The notes: generated by a model not told the origin, from the sequence alone. 64,000 nucleotides of DNA from Acholoe squamosa (GCA_949317995.1 OX439050.1:22944839-23008838); one strand, 5' to 3'. Shown: positions 11,092 to 22,405, numbered from the stretch's first letter. Numbers and translations: made by a program.

Positions 11092-13009
11092 TAGGCCGAA
11101 ATACCTGCCTGCTTACAGGCAGGATCCAACATGGGCTGGATTTTCTGATCACGTACAATTGGCATTTTTCACACTTTTGTATGCTTATAAATGCACCTAT
11201 AGAATAAAAACTTTTGAACCAATATCCTGCTTTTTGGTCCCAATTGGAAGGGAACACCATAACCTTTCAAATGCATGTACTCTCTTGCATATCCAACCAT
11301 AATATTTGGATTAATTGGCTTCCAAAGTTGAAAAATTGTGAAAAAAGGCAAATTTGACGAAAAAGCAGGTTTTTTACAGCCCTGGCATATATCCCAGAGG
11401 GGTTCCAGAACCTCAAATATAGCTTTTTCTCATTGATATATCTGTTGTGTTAATGATTCAGAAGGTTTTTGGGTATTGTAGAGCATAAGTATTTGTTCGT
11501 GTAACATTCAGTGTAAAATGACACTCAAATGTCCATCCGACAGTAAAACTAAAACCCTCCCATATTCTAAACTAAGACAGTTAATACATTATCCTTACTC
11601 TGCTCAGAATTGAGGGGCACTAGGGTGGTTAAGCTGCCACAAAGATTTTTTTGCTGTAGCCTGAAGTCTTCCTCGTATACCAATGAGTGCATCCGTATAC
11701 ACATTTTTCTGTTGGATGGACATTTTGCACTTTTGCTGTCGGAAGGACAAATTTCTTAATCTCAAAATAATGCATTTGGATGCATCCTTTATGTTTTAAA
11801 TCAAGCACAGTCATCCCTTGAACACTATTAAATAACATTTGTACCATAAGTCTCCCCATAAGTGTGTTTTTATACACTGTAATATGAAAAAAAGTGTCCA
11901 GCCGACAGATAAAGTCTGAATTTTAGGGTCATTTTAAGCTAATGCTGAGCTGAGTTGGTGGTCCATTAGGTTATGGTGATCATTATTTCTTAGAGTAGGC
12001 ATGCTTCACTTAATGTAGATTGATTTTAATGAGTATTTAAGCATTTTCTAGACAACTAGAGGGAAAATAACATTTTTGACAAGAATTTTCATTTTTTCAC
12101 AAAATGGCTGAATTTCATCAGCCTATATCTCAAAGATTTTTTGAACAGTGATGTTTATTCATGAGCTTACTAAACTTGTATACTGTAAGAGCTGGTAAAC
12201 AAAATTAGAAGTTTCTGTGGTGTATATATTGGTAACAAAATCATATCACTGATTAAATCTGTCAGATGGACACAAAAAGTGACAAATTGTTATCACACAG
12301 CTATAAAAATGGAACCGGTAGGGATAACTCTGTATAATTGGTGGTTCCAAGGAGCCAAGACATTGTTCTTTTAATGTAATAAAGTGATTAATTCCTTTTC
12401 TGAATTTCATATTTGGGGCCTTCTCAGGGAGATTTGTATGTCCCCAGGAAATCTGTATACAAGTCTATAGTGGCACAAACACATGGCTAGTCTGAACTAA
12501 GTACTCACTGTCAGTTCCTGGAAATTGTCCCTCCTATTCACAAACATGTAGCTTTCATGTACATCAGCTTATAATGACTGAAGCATGAGATATATCCAAT
12601 AAATCTGACATGTTTATCTTGAGCTTAGATATCACTACCTCAATGGCCTCCATTGTCAACATGCTGGGGATGCTACCTGGCGTTAGCCTCCTTTTGAAAC
12701 ATAGGGCTAACCAACCAAGAATAGTATAGTCTCTTTGGCACTAGGTGGCTACACCTGGCTTCAAGATGGCCGACAATGTTTTGGAGTAAGTGAGGGAGAT
12801 TTGAAAATCACCTGGATTGTTAATTATTACAAGTATTTCAAGTGCTTTGTGTATTGTGGATCTTTAGATATACATTGAGGGAAGTGTTGGTGGAAGCATT
12901 GGACCTGACAGTAAGTACTTCTGTGAGAACTGGGCACTCTGCCAATCTGAATAGACTACCAACAGACACCTTTGGATCCTGCCTGTAAGCAAGCAGGTAT
13001 TTCGGCCTA
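11092..13009. mobile_element. 1.92-kb non-autonomous hAT-like element with 8-bp TSD
   Basis: The left end starts TAGGCCGAAATACCTGC and the right end is its complement, GCAGGTATTTCGGCCTA. The inverted match runs about 35 bp through CAGGCAGGATCCA. ACAGTTAG flanks both sides exactly (11084-11091 and 13010-13017), an 8-bp target-site duplication typical of hAT elements. The interior is AT-rich with no transposase ORF. It repeats a CTGTCGGATGGACA-like motif on both strands (near 11531, 11708, 11737, 11895 and 12258), perhaps subterminal transposase sites or remnants of them. Confidence 0.85.
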
Positions 13010-13279
13010 ACAGTTAGGGGTTGACCATCAAACCGCTATCTGTGTAAAAAAATAACGAGAATCTAGTCTAGCCTAAGCGATAGCAGTACATTGATGCATC
13101 ATGGCGACACTTCGGAGTGAATGAACTCTAAATTTTTTGCATGACAAGGCTACGAAAGTATTATGCCTCCTGAAAAGTAGCAGTACTTTCTATGTATCAA
13201 TTGGGCATATTGCAGAAACTTGAGAAAGTAGTTTTGGCACCCAATCAAGAGGGAGACCACCCATGATATATGTTTATAG

Positions 13280-14150
13280 GCCTACTACTATTCTGCCTTA
13301 CTGTTATGCTACCCTCTACCAGTACCTTATCAGAGCATATACGAACATTTGCTTTTTTTGGGGGGATTTTTGGATATACTTTTTCTAGGTCAAGTTGGAC
13401 TTTGGGAAATGCTGGCGGACATATACAAATTCAGTCTTGCCATTGTTTCAATGTGAAAAATCGTCCAAACTCGTAGCAGTATTGAACCCAGGCCGTAGTG
13501 GTGGAAGGCGAGGCTCTAAGCCATTACGCCACGCTGAACGGTGAAGAAATCCAATGTAAATGCTGTACTCTACTAACCTCATAGCAATACGTCCATGTCT
13601 GCACCCAGTTTTTGTATTGAATCCAACCATGACATGTCGAGTTATTAGAAGTAGACATCCTTACCATGCCTAATATGTCCAATATATTAAAAATAAAGAA
13701 GAATCCAATGAATTTGTCATCGTAAGCGAGTCACAGTGCTGCCATTCCCATCCACCTCCTTGTCCAACGAATTGTGCCAGTGGCCCGGATGTAGGTCAGA
13801 CGCCCCGTTGAAGAATACACAGGGAATGTCAGACGGCGACTCGCTTACGATGGAAAATTCATTGGATTCTTATTTATTTTGTATATATTGGAGAAATTGA
13901 GCATACCTTCATCATCTATGGATTGCATACTTGTTGGGATTTTAATATCATAACATGACAAGCTTGGAATCAAGACGAAAAATGGGTGGAAAGTCGGCCA
14001 CCCGCAGATAAACAACAGCGCCATGGGTAGGCCTATGATGAAGGCTACCAGGGAGGAACACTGGCACTTACAAAATGTCTTCTGTTGGATTTATTCTGGG
14101 GATATCAGGCATAAAATTAATGTTATTATGGAGGAAAAGGTGGAATAAAC
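13280..14150 (-). repeat. Composite tRNA-headed repeat, copy 1
   Basis: Read on the minus strand, this segment is the diverged counterpart of 39036-39932. From 14150 down it holds a block ending GGAGGAAAAGGTGG, an inverted-repeat module (13603-13988) and a spacer. A tRNA-like Pol III head follows (A box in GCGTGGCGTAATGGC, B box GGGTTCAATAC, near 13480-13552), then a tail to about 13280. The tRNA-like part alone would be called a SINE, but the flanking modules are collinear at both loci, so the whole looks like one unit. Confidence 0.75.
13603..13988. mobile_element. Inverted-repeat module within the composite repeat, copy 1
   Basis: The ends ACCCAGTTTTTGTATTGAA and TTCCAAGC..CGAAAAATGGGT side are imperfect inverted repeats, with GAATCCAACCATGAC just inside. 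An inner inverted pair CATCGTAAGCGAGTC and GACTCGCTTACGATG is also present. The matching module at 39203-39599 has better preserved ends. Confidence 0.65.
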
Positions 14151-15125
14151 GCATAGGGTAGAGTGACCTTGAGTCGTCCAGGTACCTTGAGTCGGCCATT
14201 TTGCTTGGTTTTGGGCCCAAAATGAATGTGTTAATGAATAAATTAGTGGATTCTAAGCTATTTGCACTGGTGCTATATGGCAAGATATGCTATAAGCTAT
14301 CTTAGGATCTTTTGGAATATATGTCTAGGACCTTCCAGGAGCTCTAGATGACACTAGATTTTGTGAATTATTCTTGAAGTCAGATATAGGTTTCCGATGA
14401 TTTTCCAGCAACAAAATGATACATGAGTGATAATGTGATATTGACCAAGTAACAGAGTTAAACCTAACTAAAATTGGAAAAAAACATTGCATTCATACTC
14501 TGTCAAACATCATTTAACTTGAAATTATTCCTTTTATAGTGTTCAGTACAAAATTCAACAATCTGCTGTATAGAAGTTGACTCGTGGTATGATAAGACTG
14601 ACCCAAGGTGTCTTCGAGCAATACTTGTATCTTGAGTCGGCCACTATACAAGTACCTTGAGTCAGCCACTATTGCTTTTTGGTCCAAAATGAACTTAGTA
14701 GTGACCATTTCATTGGGTTCTAAGTTATTTACACAGCTAGAATATGTTGAGCTGTAGCACCTGCTATCTTTCCATCTTTGGGAAAGTGAATCTAACACTA
14801 TCCATTATTTTTCAACAAAATCAACTATATTCTACCAAATAGGTAGAGAGGTCTTCTAATAGATTGACAGCCACTTTGAAATAACAGAGAGCTGATAAAT
14901 GGGGATAAGTTTGCTATAATTTATGTTTACCCAAGGAATGGTATTAATCAGTATTGTAATTAGTAAAATCATTCCAGAAACACTGTGACCAAGATCACTC
15001 AGCCGGGAATAAATGTTTTCCTTGTTTTGCTTCAAAAGCACACTCTTTACTATGAATTAGTTGAGTCATTTTATGATGTGGCTGACTCAAGGTACTGCAG
15101 TGGCCGACTCATGGTAGTGATGAAA
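14150..15125. repeat. Interspersed CTTGAGTCGGCCA repeats
   Basis: The phrase GTACCTTGAGTCGGCCA and close variants occur near 14162, 14182, 14632 and 14652 on the plus strand and inverted near 15082-15112 (TGGCTGACTCAAGGTAC, TGGCCGACTCATGGTA). The stretch 14160-14290 is a diverged copy of 14620-14770; both continue through GGYCCAAAATGAA and GATTCTAAGC or GGTTCTAAGT. The opposed copies suggest the ends and subterminal repeats of one element of about 1 kb. Confidence 0.6.
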
Positions 15126-15342
15126 GAAAATTCACATCTATTGAATAATGGGTGCTCAAACAGCTCTATGACTATGGGTATGAAAGTTGTAACATTGCTG
15201 GATGGAAAGAGTAAGACATCTGGGTAATATTTATATCCATTTTTAGATGACCCCTGCAAGTTTTCCTAATATTACGAAGAGCCTAGACTAACTAGTAGGC
15301 GGTAAGATGACCCAGGTGGAAGTCTTATGGTCACTTTACCCT

Positions 15343-15458
15343 AATGGCATAAATATGACAGCCCACAGTTTGTATATTGAGGATATTGCACTCGCCTTTG
15401 GCTCGTGCAATATTCCTCAATATCCAAACCTTGGGCTGTTATATTTATGCTATATTGC
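15343..15458. mobile_element. Palindromic MITE, GCATAAATATG family, copy 1
   Basis: The left arm GGCATAAATATGACAGCCC and the right arm GGGCTGTTATATTTATGC fold over most of the length. The centre is GCACTCGCC/GGCTCGTGC. The same element is at 38911-39035. The open frame over the arm is a by-product of the palindrome. Confidence 0.85.
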
Positions 15459-16404
15459 ATCAATATAGAGAGTATATATATACAGGGCCAGCTAATAAAT
15501 ATAAGCCCACTAATATGCAGTGTGAGGAGAAAACTATCGCATACATGTAGTCCTGATTTTTCAGCACAAAGTTCTTCCTTCTTTCAGAGTGAAGTGGTCC
15601 CAAATTCTAATTTCTATTTTCCTCCTCCCAAAAGAAAACACCTTCAGGTTTTAAGTTCCTTTGTATGAAAACAGCTCGGAGTGCCCGGGGGTTTAGGTTT
15701 ACTTTACAGAACGGGAGGTGAAAGGTAAACGTGCCAAACTCAAAGTTTTTCCCCTCCTATTTGTTTAATCTAAAAGTTACCTAGAAAGAAAGAAAGGAAG
15801 AAAAAAAAGAAAGAAAAAAGAATAAGAAAAAAGATAGGAAGAGGGAAGATGACTAACCCCTTTCTTTCATATCATACGTTTACCATTCCCAAGATAAGGG
15901 ATTGAGCTGGTATTTAACATGACTATATCATGGGCCTATGCGTTGATATTGCACTGTATTTTAACACTACCCAGTTTTCACCCCATGATGCTATGGTGAG
16001 TAACAGAGGCATGCACCCCCCCCCCCATCCCATCCACCCATCAACCAGTCCCTGTACTCTGGCTGCACCTGTCTCCTACATACCATACTGAGACAGGTAC
16101 AACCCAAACCTGGATGACCTTCACCTGTGACCTTCACCTTCAGTGATAAGGAGGCACTCTGCATGGGACATGGTGAGGGTGACTCCTGGGGAGGAGGAGG
16201 AAGAGGAGGATGAGGCAGTTTTTTTTTATTTGTCCTTTAACTAAAAACACACAGTAATGACCGGTGACTAAAACAATCCAGACATATGACTAGACAAGAA
16301 ACCAGTTACGTGCGAGACTGACGGTATAAGAAGTTGGTGAATAAAAGGAGAGACGCCCAGGGAGCATCATCATTTTTAAACACCATCCCCACAGTAACTT
16401 CAAC
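15459..16404. other. No gene recognised; purine and pyrimidine tracts
   Basis: An A/G-rich tract at 15782-15850, a poly-C tract at 16017-16025 and GA-rich codons near 16185-16215 stand out. Oppositely oriented receptor-type half-sites TGACCTTCACC occur near 16114-16140. Confidence 0.45.
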
Positions 16405-16410
16405 ATGACA

Positions 16411-16510
16411 CAGGGATCTAAGTCAAGGTGTATGAAAGATTCTGATGATAGAAGTTCTGAATTAATTGTAAACTACATGTACTACAAAATTCTGTAAACT
16501 TACATCCCTG
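16411..16510. mobile_element. MITE, CAGGGATGTAAG family, copy 3 (short)
   Basis: Starts CAGGGATCTAAGTC and ends CTTACATCCCTG. ATGACA at 16405-16410 and 16511-16516 is a perfect 6-bp target duplication. The 100-bp interior differs from copies 1 and 2, so only the ends are shared. Confidence 0.88.
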
Positions 16511-16778
16511 ATGACACCCCCCCGGTACTCAGGCTTTATGACAACTTTTTAAAGATTTATGCAACATTGCAGGGCCAATAAGGTCCCTTGTTCCAGGAAT
16601 GTAATGTCAGAAATACCAAAAGATAATCATAAATGTCTTCAGACAATTGCCATTTTACTATTCCTATGCAGGGAGGAAAAAAATGGAACATCGCCGTAAC
16701 CATTACCATCCTGTCAGGTGACGCCACGCCCACAGGCACAACTTTAGCAACCCTCAATTCCCACCTATCCCTTCCACC

Positions 16779-17287
16779 CCCTACATACCCCAAGGTACCT
16801 ATATCCCTTCCACCCCTACATACCCCAAGGTACCTATATCTCTTCCGACCCTACAAACCCCAAGGTACGTATATCCCTTCTGACCCTACATACCCCAAAG
16901 TACCTATATCCCTTCCACCCCTCATACCCCAAAGTACCTATATCCCTTCCACCCCTCATACCCCGAGGTACCTATATCCCTTCCACCCCTCATACCCCTA
17001 GGTATCTATATCCCTTCCACCCCCTACGTACCCCAAGGTACCTATATCCCTTCCACCCCTACATACCCCAAGGTACCTATATCCCTTCCACCCCTCATAC
17101 CCCAAGGTACCTATATCCCTTCCACCCCTACATACCCCAAGGTACCTATATCCCTTCCACCCCTACATACCCCAAGGTACCTATATCCCTTCCACCCCTA
17201 CATACCCCAAGGTACCTATATCCCTTCCACCTCTCATACCCCAAGGTACCTATATCCCTTCCACCCCTCATACCCCAAGGTACCTAT
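16779..17287. repeat. 34/35-bp minisatellite, left block
   Basis: Units read CCCCAAGGTACCTATATCCC, then TTCCACCCCTACATA (35 bp) or TTCCACCCCTCATA (34 bp), about 14-15 times. The array opens all frames, giving proline/tyrosine-rich chance ORFs (PTYPKVPISLPP type). It continues beyond an inserted MITE at 17476. Confidence 0.95.
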
Positions 17288-17475
17288 CACAGCATGAACC
17301 TTCAGATTTAAGCAACTTTAAGCAAAACTTAAAGTTAAGTAATGGCCTTATTTCCAAGGCTTTAATCAACTTTAAGCAGGAGAAAAATTAAAGCTGAATA
17401 AAGCCTAGGAAATAAGGCCATTACTCAACTTTAATCTTTGCTTAAAGTTGCTTAAATGTGAAGGTTCATGCAGTG
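17288..17475. mobile_element. 188-bp foldback MITE inserted in the minisatellite
   Basis: The left end CACAGCATGAACCTTCA and right end TGAAGGTTCATGCAGTG are inverted repeats. The match continues through ATTTAAGCAACTTTAAGC to AATGGCCTTATTTCC, so most of it folds. The array unit reads CCTATATCCC, while the insertion borders read CCTAT and TATATCCC, so the target duplication is TAT. A 3-bp duplication fits PIF/Harbinger-type elements. Confidence 0.88.
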
Positions 17476-18005
17476 TATATCCCTTCCACCCCTACATACC
17501 CCAAGTTACCTATATCCCTTTCACCCCTACATACCCCAAGGTACCTATATCCCTTCCACCTCTCATACCCCAAGGTACCTATATCCCTTCCACCCCTACA
17601 TACCCTAAGGTACCTATATCCCTTCCGACCCTACATACCCCAAGGTACCTATATCCCTTCTGACCCTACATATCCCAAGGTACCTATATCCCTTCCACCC
17701 CTCATACCTCAAGGTACCTATATCCCTTCCACCCCTACATACCCCAAGGTACCTATATTCCTTCCACCCCTACATACCCCAAGGTACCTATATCCCTTCC
17801 ACCCCTCATACCCCAAGGTACCTATATCCCTTCCACCCCTACATACCCCAAGGTACCTATATTCCTTCCACCCCTACATACCCCAAGGTACCTATATCCC
17901 TTCCACCCCTCATACCCCAAGGTACCTATATCCCTTCCACCCCCTACTTACCCCAAGGTACCTTTATCCCTTCCACCCCTACATACCCCAAGGTACCTAT
18001 AGCCC
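17476..18005. repeat. 34/35-bp minisatellite, right block
   Basis: Continuation of the array with about 15 further units. An identical order of unit variants (TATATTCC then TATATCCC then a short CTCATA unit) occurs twice near 17740-17900, showing duplication of multi-unit blocks. Confidence 0.93.
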
Positions 18006-18008
18006 TTT

Positions 18009-18178
18009 AGGACTGATCCATAAAGTATGTCACGCACATTTTGGCATTTTTCACCCCCCCCCCCCACTCCCCTTTCACGCTTTTTGCCATACCTTCAAAA
18101 TTGTATGTCACACTTTGACCAACAGCCCCCCCGCCACCCGCTCCAGCATGACATACATTTGCAGTTTATGGATCACCA
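18009..18178. mobile_element. MITE with GATCCATAAA ends
   Basis: Left end TGATCCATAAAGTATGTCAC and right end CAGTTTATGGATCA are inverted. The interior has a poly-C run followed by the phrase ATGTCACACTTTGACC. Related elements lie at 44941-45082 and 60618-60794. Confidence 0.75.
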
Positions 18179-18589
18179 ATTAGGGTACTACAATGTTTCA
18201 AGGCACCATTGGCTAATGCCGCATAAAAAGTGAGAAACTGGCGTTCAGGTAACGGGGCTAGAAATTTGGGTAGTAGTTACTTGTTGTTGTTTTTTGTTGT
18301 TGTTTTTTTAACACTTAAAATAAATTTCTGTACGAATTAGATGCTAATTTGACGCACAAGACCCTAAATTTCCCCTTTAATATTCTGCAAAAGCCCTCAT
18401 ATTTTTTTTCTCCAATGTACAAATTATCGTTTAGAATAGGGCCAAAAATAATACGGGGGATTTCGATACAACATTTTTTTTTCATTTGAGGCCTGATGCA
18501 CCTATCAGAGATGCCACACGATGGCAGATAAAGAATATAGGATTTTTACAGGAAATCAACATGAACAAGTACAGATATCTTGGAAAAAC

Positions 18590-18720
18590 ACAGCCTGGTA
18601 AACCAATGCAGCACTGGCGAGTTTGCATACATGTATCATGAAGACCCAACAGTACTGATATGCTACAGTCCAAGCGGTTCGGCATAATGCACTAATGCAG
18701 GCATCATGTTGAACTTGGAG
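18590..18720. repeat. Decayed foldback, GATGCATCATG family
   Basis: AATGCAGCACTGGCGAGTTTGC and, further on, ATGCAGGCATCATG resemble the foldback at 23.77-23.94 kb, which has GCTGGCGAGTCTGC and GTGCATCATG. Low conservation. Confidence 0.4.
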
Positions 18721-19475
18721 GGTTAAAGATACAGAGACCACAAAGATAACCTGGTTACCATGGAAAACGCCCCACACCGGGCACGTGCACACACTCAGCA
18801 GGAGCTCGTCTTATTTAGTACTCTCACCCCCCCCCCCCCAACCTGCTTTCACCCAGTCTTGTTTTGTGCCACGGCCTCCCTTTGGCTGCATGGAGTCACT
18901 TTACATGTGGTGTTGTTGTTTGATAAACTGAGGACTACTAGCTTAAAAAATCTAAATCTTTTTCGGCATTCAAGTGCAGTTGAAAATGCTTGATTGACAG
19001 TTGGATGGCCGGGTTGGATGTGTATTGGTGAATACAAATGCAAAATATATTGTGTTTCCAAGTGAAGACTGGTCAGAAGAAAATACCAGGCGAAATCCCG
19101 TGTTCGAGCTAAGATTGTAGTTATTTTTGTAAAGAAGGTCTTAAGGAAATGATAATTACAATGTAAAGAAGGTCTTAAGGAATTGATTATAACAATTGTG
19201 ACCTATTGGATTTGAACAGATTATCAACCGCAACATCACCTTTATTGTAATCGTAGAAAATTAATCCTGACAATAAACACTTTTTTTCAAATCTAAGAAA
19301 TTAATATAAATAAAATAACTTAAGACCCTTATATATCATTGAACCTGGATTCCAGGACTCGGGTGCAGGAGGGAGGGGGTCACCAAATAGCTAGGCCCCT
19401 GCCCCGTCGAACCGAAGAAGGGCACATGCCGGGGCACGTGTCCCTCAAGGGCTTAGTATGGATGTCCAGTGTGTC
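18721..19475. other. Intergenic, nothing firm
   Basis: A poly-C run (near 18828) and a direct repeat GTAAAGAAGGTCTTAAGGAA (19131 and 19163) are the only structures noticed. Confidence 0.45.
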
Positions 19476-19552
19476 CACCATAATGTACCCAAAAAATTCT
19501 GCAGTGAATGTAGGAAGTCATCTCATTGGTTGATAATGTATCCCGGGTCAGC
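19476..19552 (-). repeat. Dispersed repeat family A, copy 3 (inverted, partial)
   Basis: On the minus strand it reads GATACATTATCAACCAATG, then CATTCACTGCAGAATTTTTT, then GGGTACATTATGG, matching copy 1 near 1917-1985 closely. Confidence 0.8.
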
Positions 19553-19554
19553 CC

Positions 19555-19674
19555 TATATGTGACCCCCTTACTGCCGTAGGTATAGTCCATGTGTAGGCC
19601 TATGTGGACGTTTGTGAACATAGCTGCCAACAGACACATTGTAATCAGTGTTTCATAGAAACGCCCACGCCCGC
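19555..19674 (+). repeat. Dispersed repeat B, copy 1
   Basis: ATGTGACCCCCTTACTGCCG, then GTAGGTATAGTCCATGTG, through TTGTGAACATAGCTGCC to AGTGTTTCATAGAAACGC, is repeated with few changes at 63076-63178. Both copies adjoin a family A repeat, but family A faces opposite ways at the two loci. Confidence 0.85.
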
Positions 19675-19767
19675 CCGCCCCCTCCCAATCCCTGTCAATT
19701 GTAGAAAATCCCTAGAAAATAATATTAGTCCATGTTACAAGACCCCAAACTGTCCACGTCGTTCTGT

Positions 19768-20229
19768 GGTCTCGGACCACCAAAACATTTCTCACTATAA
19801 TCTATTATAGCTCAACCACCGATAAAACCCGCCTACAATGATTCAAATCGCCCAAAATGACCACAAATCTTTAGATACATCTTTTATCCTTAATCTGAGA
19901 TGAAAAAAATATAGGTTTGACCAATCCAGTTTTTTTCTATTGGCCTGCATGCGTACCCACCTACATTTTGACCTATTCTGCACCTAATAATTCAACAGTG
20001 CTCACTATCTTTTTTAATGCCACCCACCAGTGCCTAACCAAAGGGCCAGTGTGTCACAATTTATATTCTATGAATCAGTACAGTTTAGTGATTTATTTGA
20101 TGCCTTATAGCAAAGCTGACAATAATTTCCACACACTAATATAGACCAATCAGAGGCCACCATCTCTTAACTGCCTACATTTACTGTATGATCGTCGTCG
20201 CTGCGGACCTCTATGGTGGTCCGAGATCT
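19768..20229 (+). repeat. Left 462-bp terminal direct repeat
   Basis: Starts GGTCTCGGACCACC and ends GGTGGTCCGAGATCT. The same sequence, with only a handful of differences by eye, lies at 21145-21605. The repeat's own ends are inverted relative to each other (13 of 14 bases). It lacks TG...CA ends, so it is not a standard LTR. Confidence 0.85.
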
Positions 20230-21144
20230 TAAAGGAGGGGGTCAGGACTAAAACTTACCCCAAACACCACTTATACAAACTTTTAGGTGTAATTCATCAA
20301 ATTCTAACTTGTGAGGTGCCCTGTGAGCCCCTAAACTATAGACCATGGAGGTAATCAATGCCCTCGTAACCCTGGAAAATGGTCTCTTTTTCAGGCTGTT
20401 TTCACTCTCCGACACCCTATAGCTGTTTAACCTGTTTTCTCAAGAAATATTCAACCCAGGACCCTGAAATTCAGCACAGATTTCGTCCAGGTGGTCTCCT
20501 ACATGAAACAACTGCTTTTTCTAAGCTTTGACCCCTAGATTGTACATGGAGTGTTGAAATATTATGCAAAATTGACAAAATGTGCACTGAAAATAGAGAT
20601 ATTTTGACATTTTCTCTATTTTTCCTGGATTTATTCCTTATCCATGGCTGTTTTTATGTTATGTCCATATTCCCAGATATGTTAGGAATGACTCTGTAAA
20701 ATATTGTGATAAAAGCTTTAATATCTACTGTTCTATGACTTGAGCAAGGGCTTGATATTAGACAATGGAGCTGTACACCGTCTATCGGCAAGTAGGGCCT
20801 GAGTGTCCTTCAATCCTACATTCTGTCAAATATGCATGTCATTAGGTTATAAAAGCCCAAAGAGGGAATTATTCAGCATTTTTGCCCACAAATCCTTGAA
20901 TTGATCCATCCCTGTAACTCTAAAAATGTGATAATGAGCATAGAAAGGCCTCTAAGTCAGAATCAATGAAGTCCGCAATAATACCAATAGCCCTACAGCC
21001 TGGATTTTCTCCATTTTCCGTACTTTTCATGCAAATTTCCACCTTTTTCAGCATTAATCTATCCAAACTAACCAAATCCAACTAAGAAAAAAGCTTTTTG
21101 AGCATTTCCAAGCTATTCTGGCTAACTGTCATATCACCACTTAA
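20230..21144. other. 0.9-kb core between the 462-bp direct repeats
   Basis: Non-coding, AT-rich. TTAA sits at each border with the flanking repeats. No primer-binding site, polypurine tract or transposase-like ORF was seen. The core may be cargo of a compound element or simply host DNA between two insertions. Confidence 0.5.
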
Positions 21145-21605
21145 GGTCTCGGACCACCAAAACATTTCTCACTATAATCTATTATAGCTCAACCACCGAT
21201 AAAACCCGCCTACAATGATTCAAATCGCCCAAAATGACCACAAATCTTTAGATACATCTTTTATCCTTAATCTGAGATGAAAAAAATATAGGTTTGACCA
21301 ATCCAGTTTTTTTCTATTGGCCTGCATGCGTACCCACCTACATTTTGACCTATTCTGCACCTAATAATTCAACAGTGCTCACTATTTTTTTAATGCCACC
21401 CACCAGTGCCTAACCAAAGGGCCAGTGTGTCACAATTTATATTCTATGAATCAGTACAGTTTAGTGATTTATTTGATGCCTTATAGCAAAGCTGACAATA
21501 ATTTCCACACACTAATATAGACCAATCAGAGGCCACCATCTCTTAACTGCCTACATTTACTGTATGATCGTCGTCACTGTGGACCTCTATGGTGGTCCGA
21601 GATCT
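21145..21605 (+). repeat. Right 461-bp terminal direct repeat
   Basis: Near-identical to 19768-20229. The few differences include a shorter T run after ACTAT and CGTCGTCACTGTGG in place of CGTCGTCGCTGCGG. The high identity points to recent duplication, conversion or insertion. Confidence 0.85.
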
Positions 21606-22169
21606 ATAGCAAAAGAGCCGAGCTGATTGAGAACACCTATTCATAGTTTCCACCATTCAGCTTTTCATGGCACACCTCATCTGGTAGGCTTCTCCAGAAG
21701 CCGTAACTTGATTATTTCTGGGATCTAAAACAAATAAAGTTTCTAGTTACATTTCCCTCTCCTCAGCACCAGGCCACGTGATCTGGTGACGTCATGTAGC
21801 TATGGTTACCACACATGGTGAGGGCATGATGAGGAAAATTTAGTTAAGGTGTGGCTGTAAAGATAAGGCCTGGGGAAAACAGGAGTGGTGGGGAGTCATC
21901 ATAAGTAGGCCCACCTACATATACCTGCTACTTTGAAACATGATCAAATATTCAATACCATGCTAAAATAAAGGCCAAACAACTTTAAATTCTCATATGT
22001 GGGGATCCATAGGGTCCTATTCCTCAAATCTCTTTTTGGCTCAGGGACCACCCTGAGTCTATACCGCCGGGTAGGTGGTGGCATTGGAAAAAAGTCAGTT
22101 ATACAATTTTCAATCTCAATTTTCTACAAGAATCAAAGCATGTAAACAAATAAAATTACTATACATGAG
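21606..22169. other. Intergenic, nothing recognised
   Basis: No ORF or named repeat was identified. Confidence 0.4.
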
Positions 22170-22170
22170 T

Positions 22171-22405
22171 ACCGTAATCTCCCTCGTAGAAGACGCGCTG
22201 CGCGTATAAGACGCACCCCAAACTTAGCACATGCATTTTCGCGTATAAGACGCACATTTTAAGGGTGATTTTTGTCAATCCAGTACATTTCTATAGTAAA
22301 ATTACCCCTCGTATAAGACGCACCCCCAATTACAGTACATCCTATAAGACCCCCCAGCAATTTGTTTGGCGTAGAGGACGCGTCTTATACGCTTGAGTTT
22401 ATGGT
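22171..22405. mobile_element. MITE with CGTATAAGACGC motifs, copy 1
   Basis: Left end ACCGTAATCTCCCTCGTAG and right end GCTTGAGTTTATGGTAG are degenerate inverted repeats. Inside, GCGTATAAGACGCACCCC occurs repeatedly and GCGTCTTATACGC at the right. AGT borders both sides. A related element, with GCGTATAAGGCGC, is at 47230-47517. Confidence 0.75.

Noticed and set aside
16633..18183. Long proline/tyrosine-rich ORFs (122 and 241 codons)
   Set aside because: They are translations of the 34/35-bp minisatellite; the frame depends only on unit length and there is no splice or start context.
19768..21605. Ordinary LTR retrotransposon
   Set aside because: Arms lack TG...CA ends, and no primer site, polypurine tract or coding core was found.
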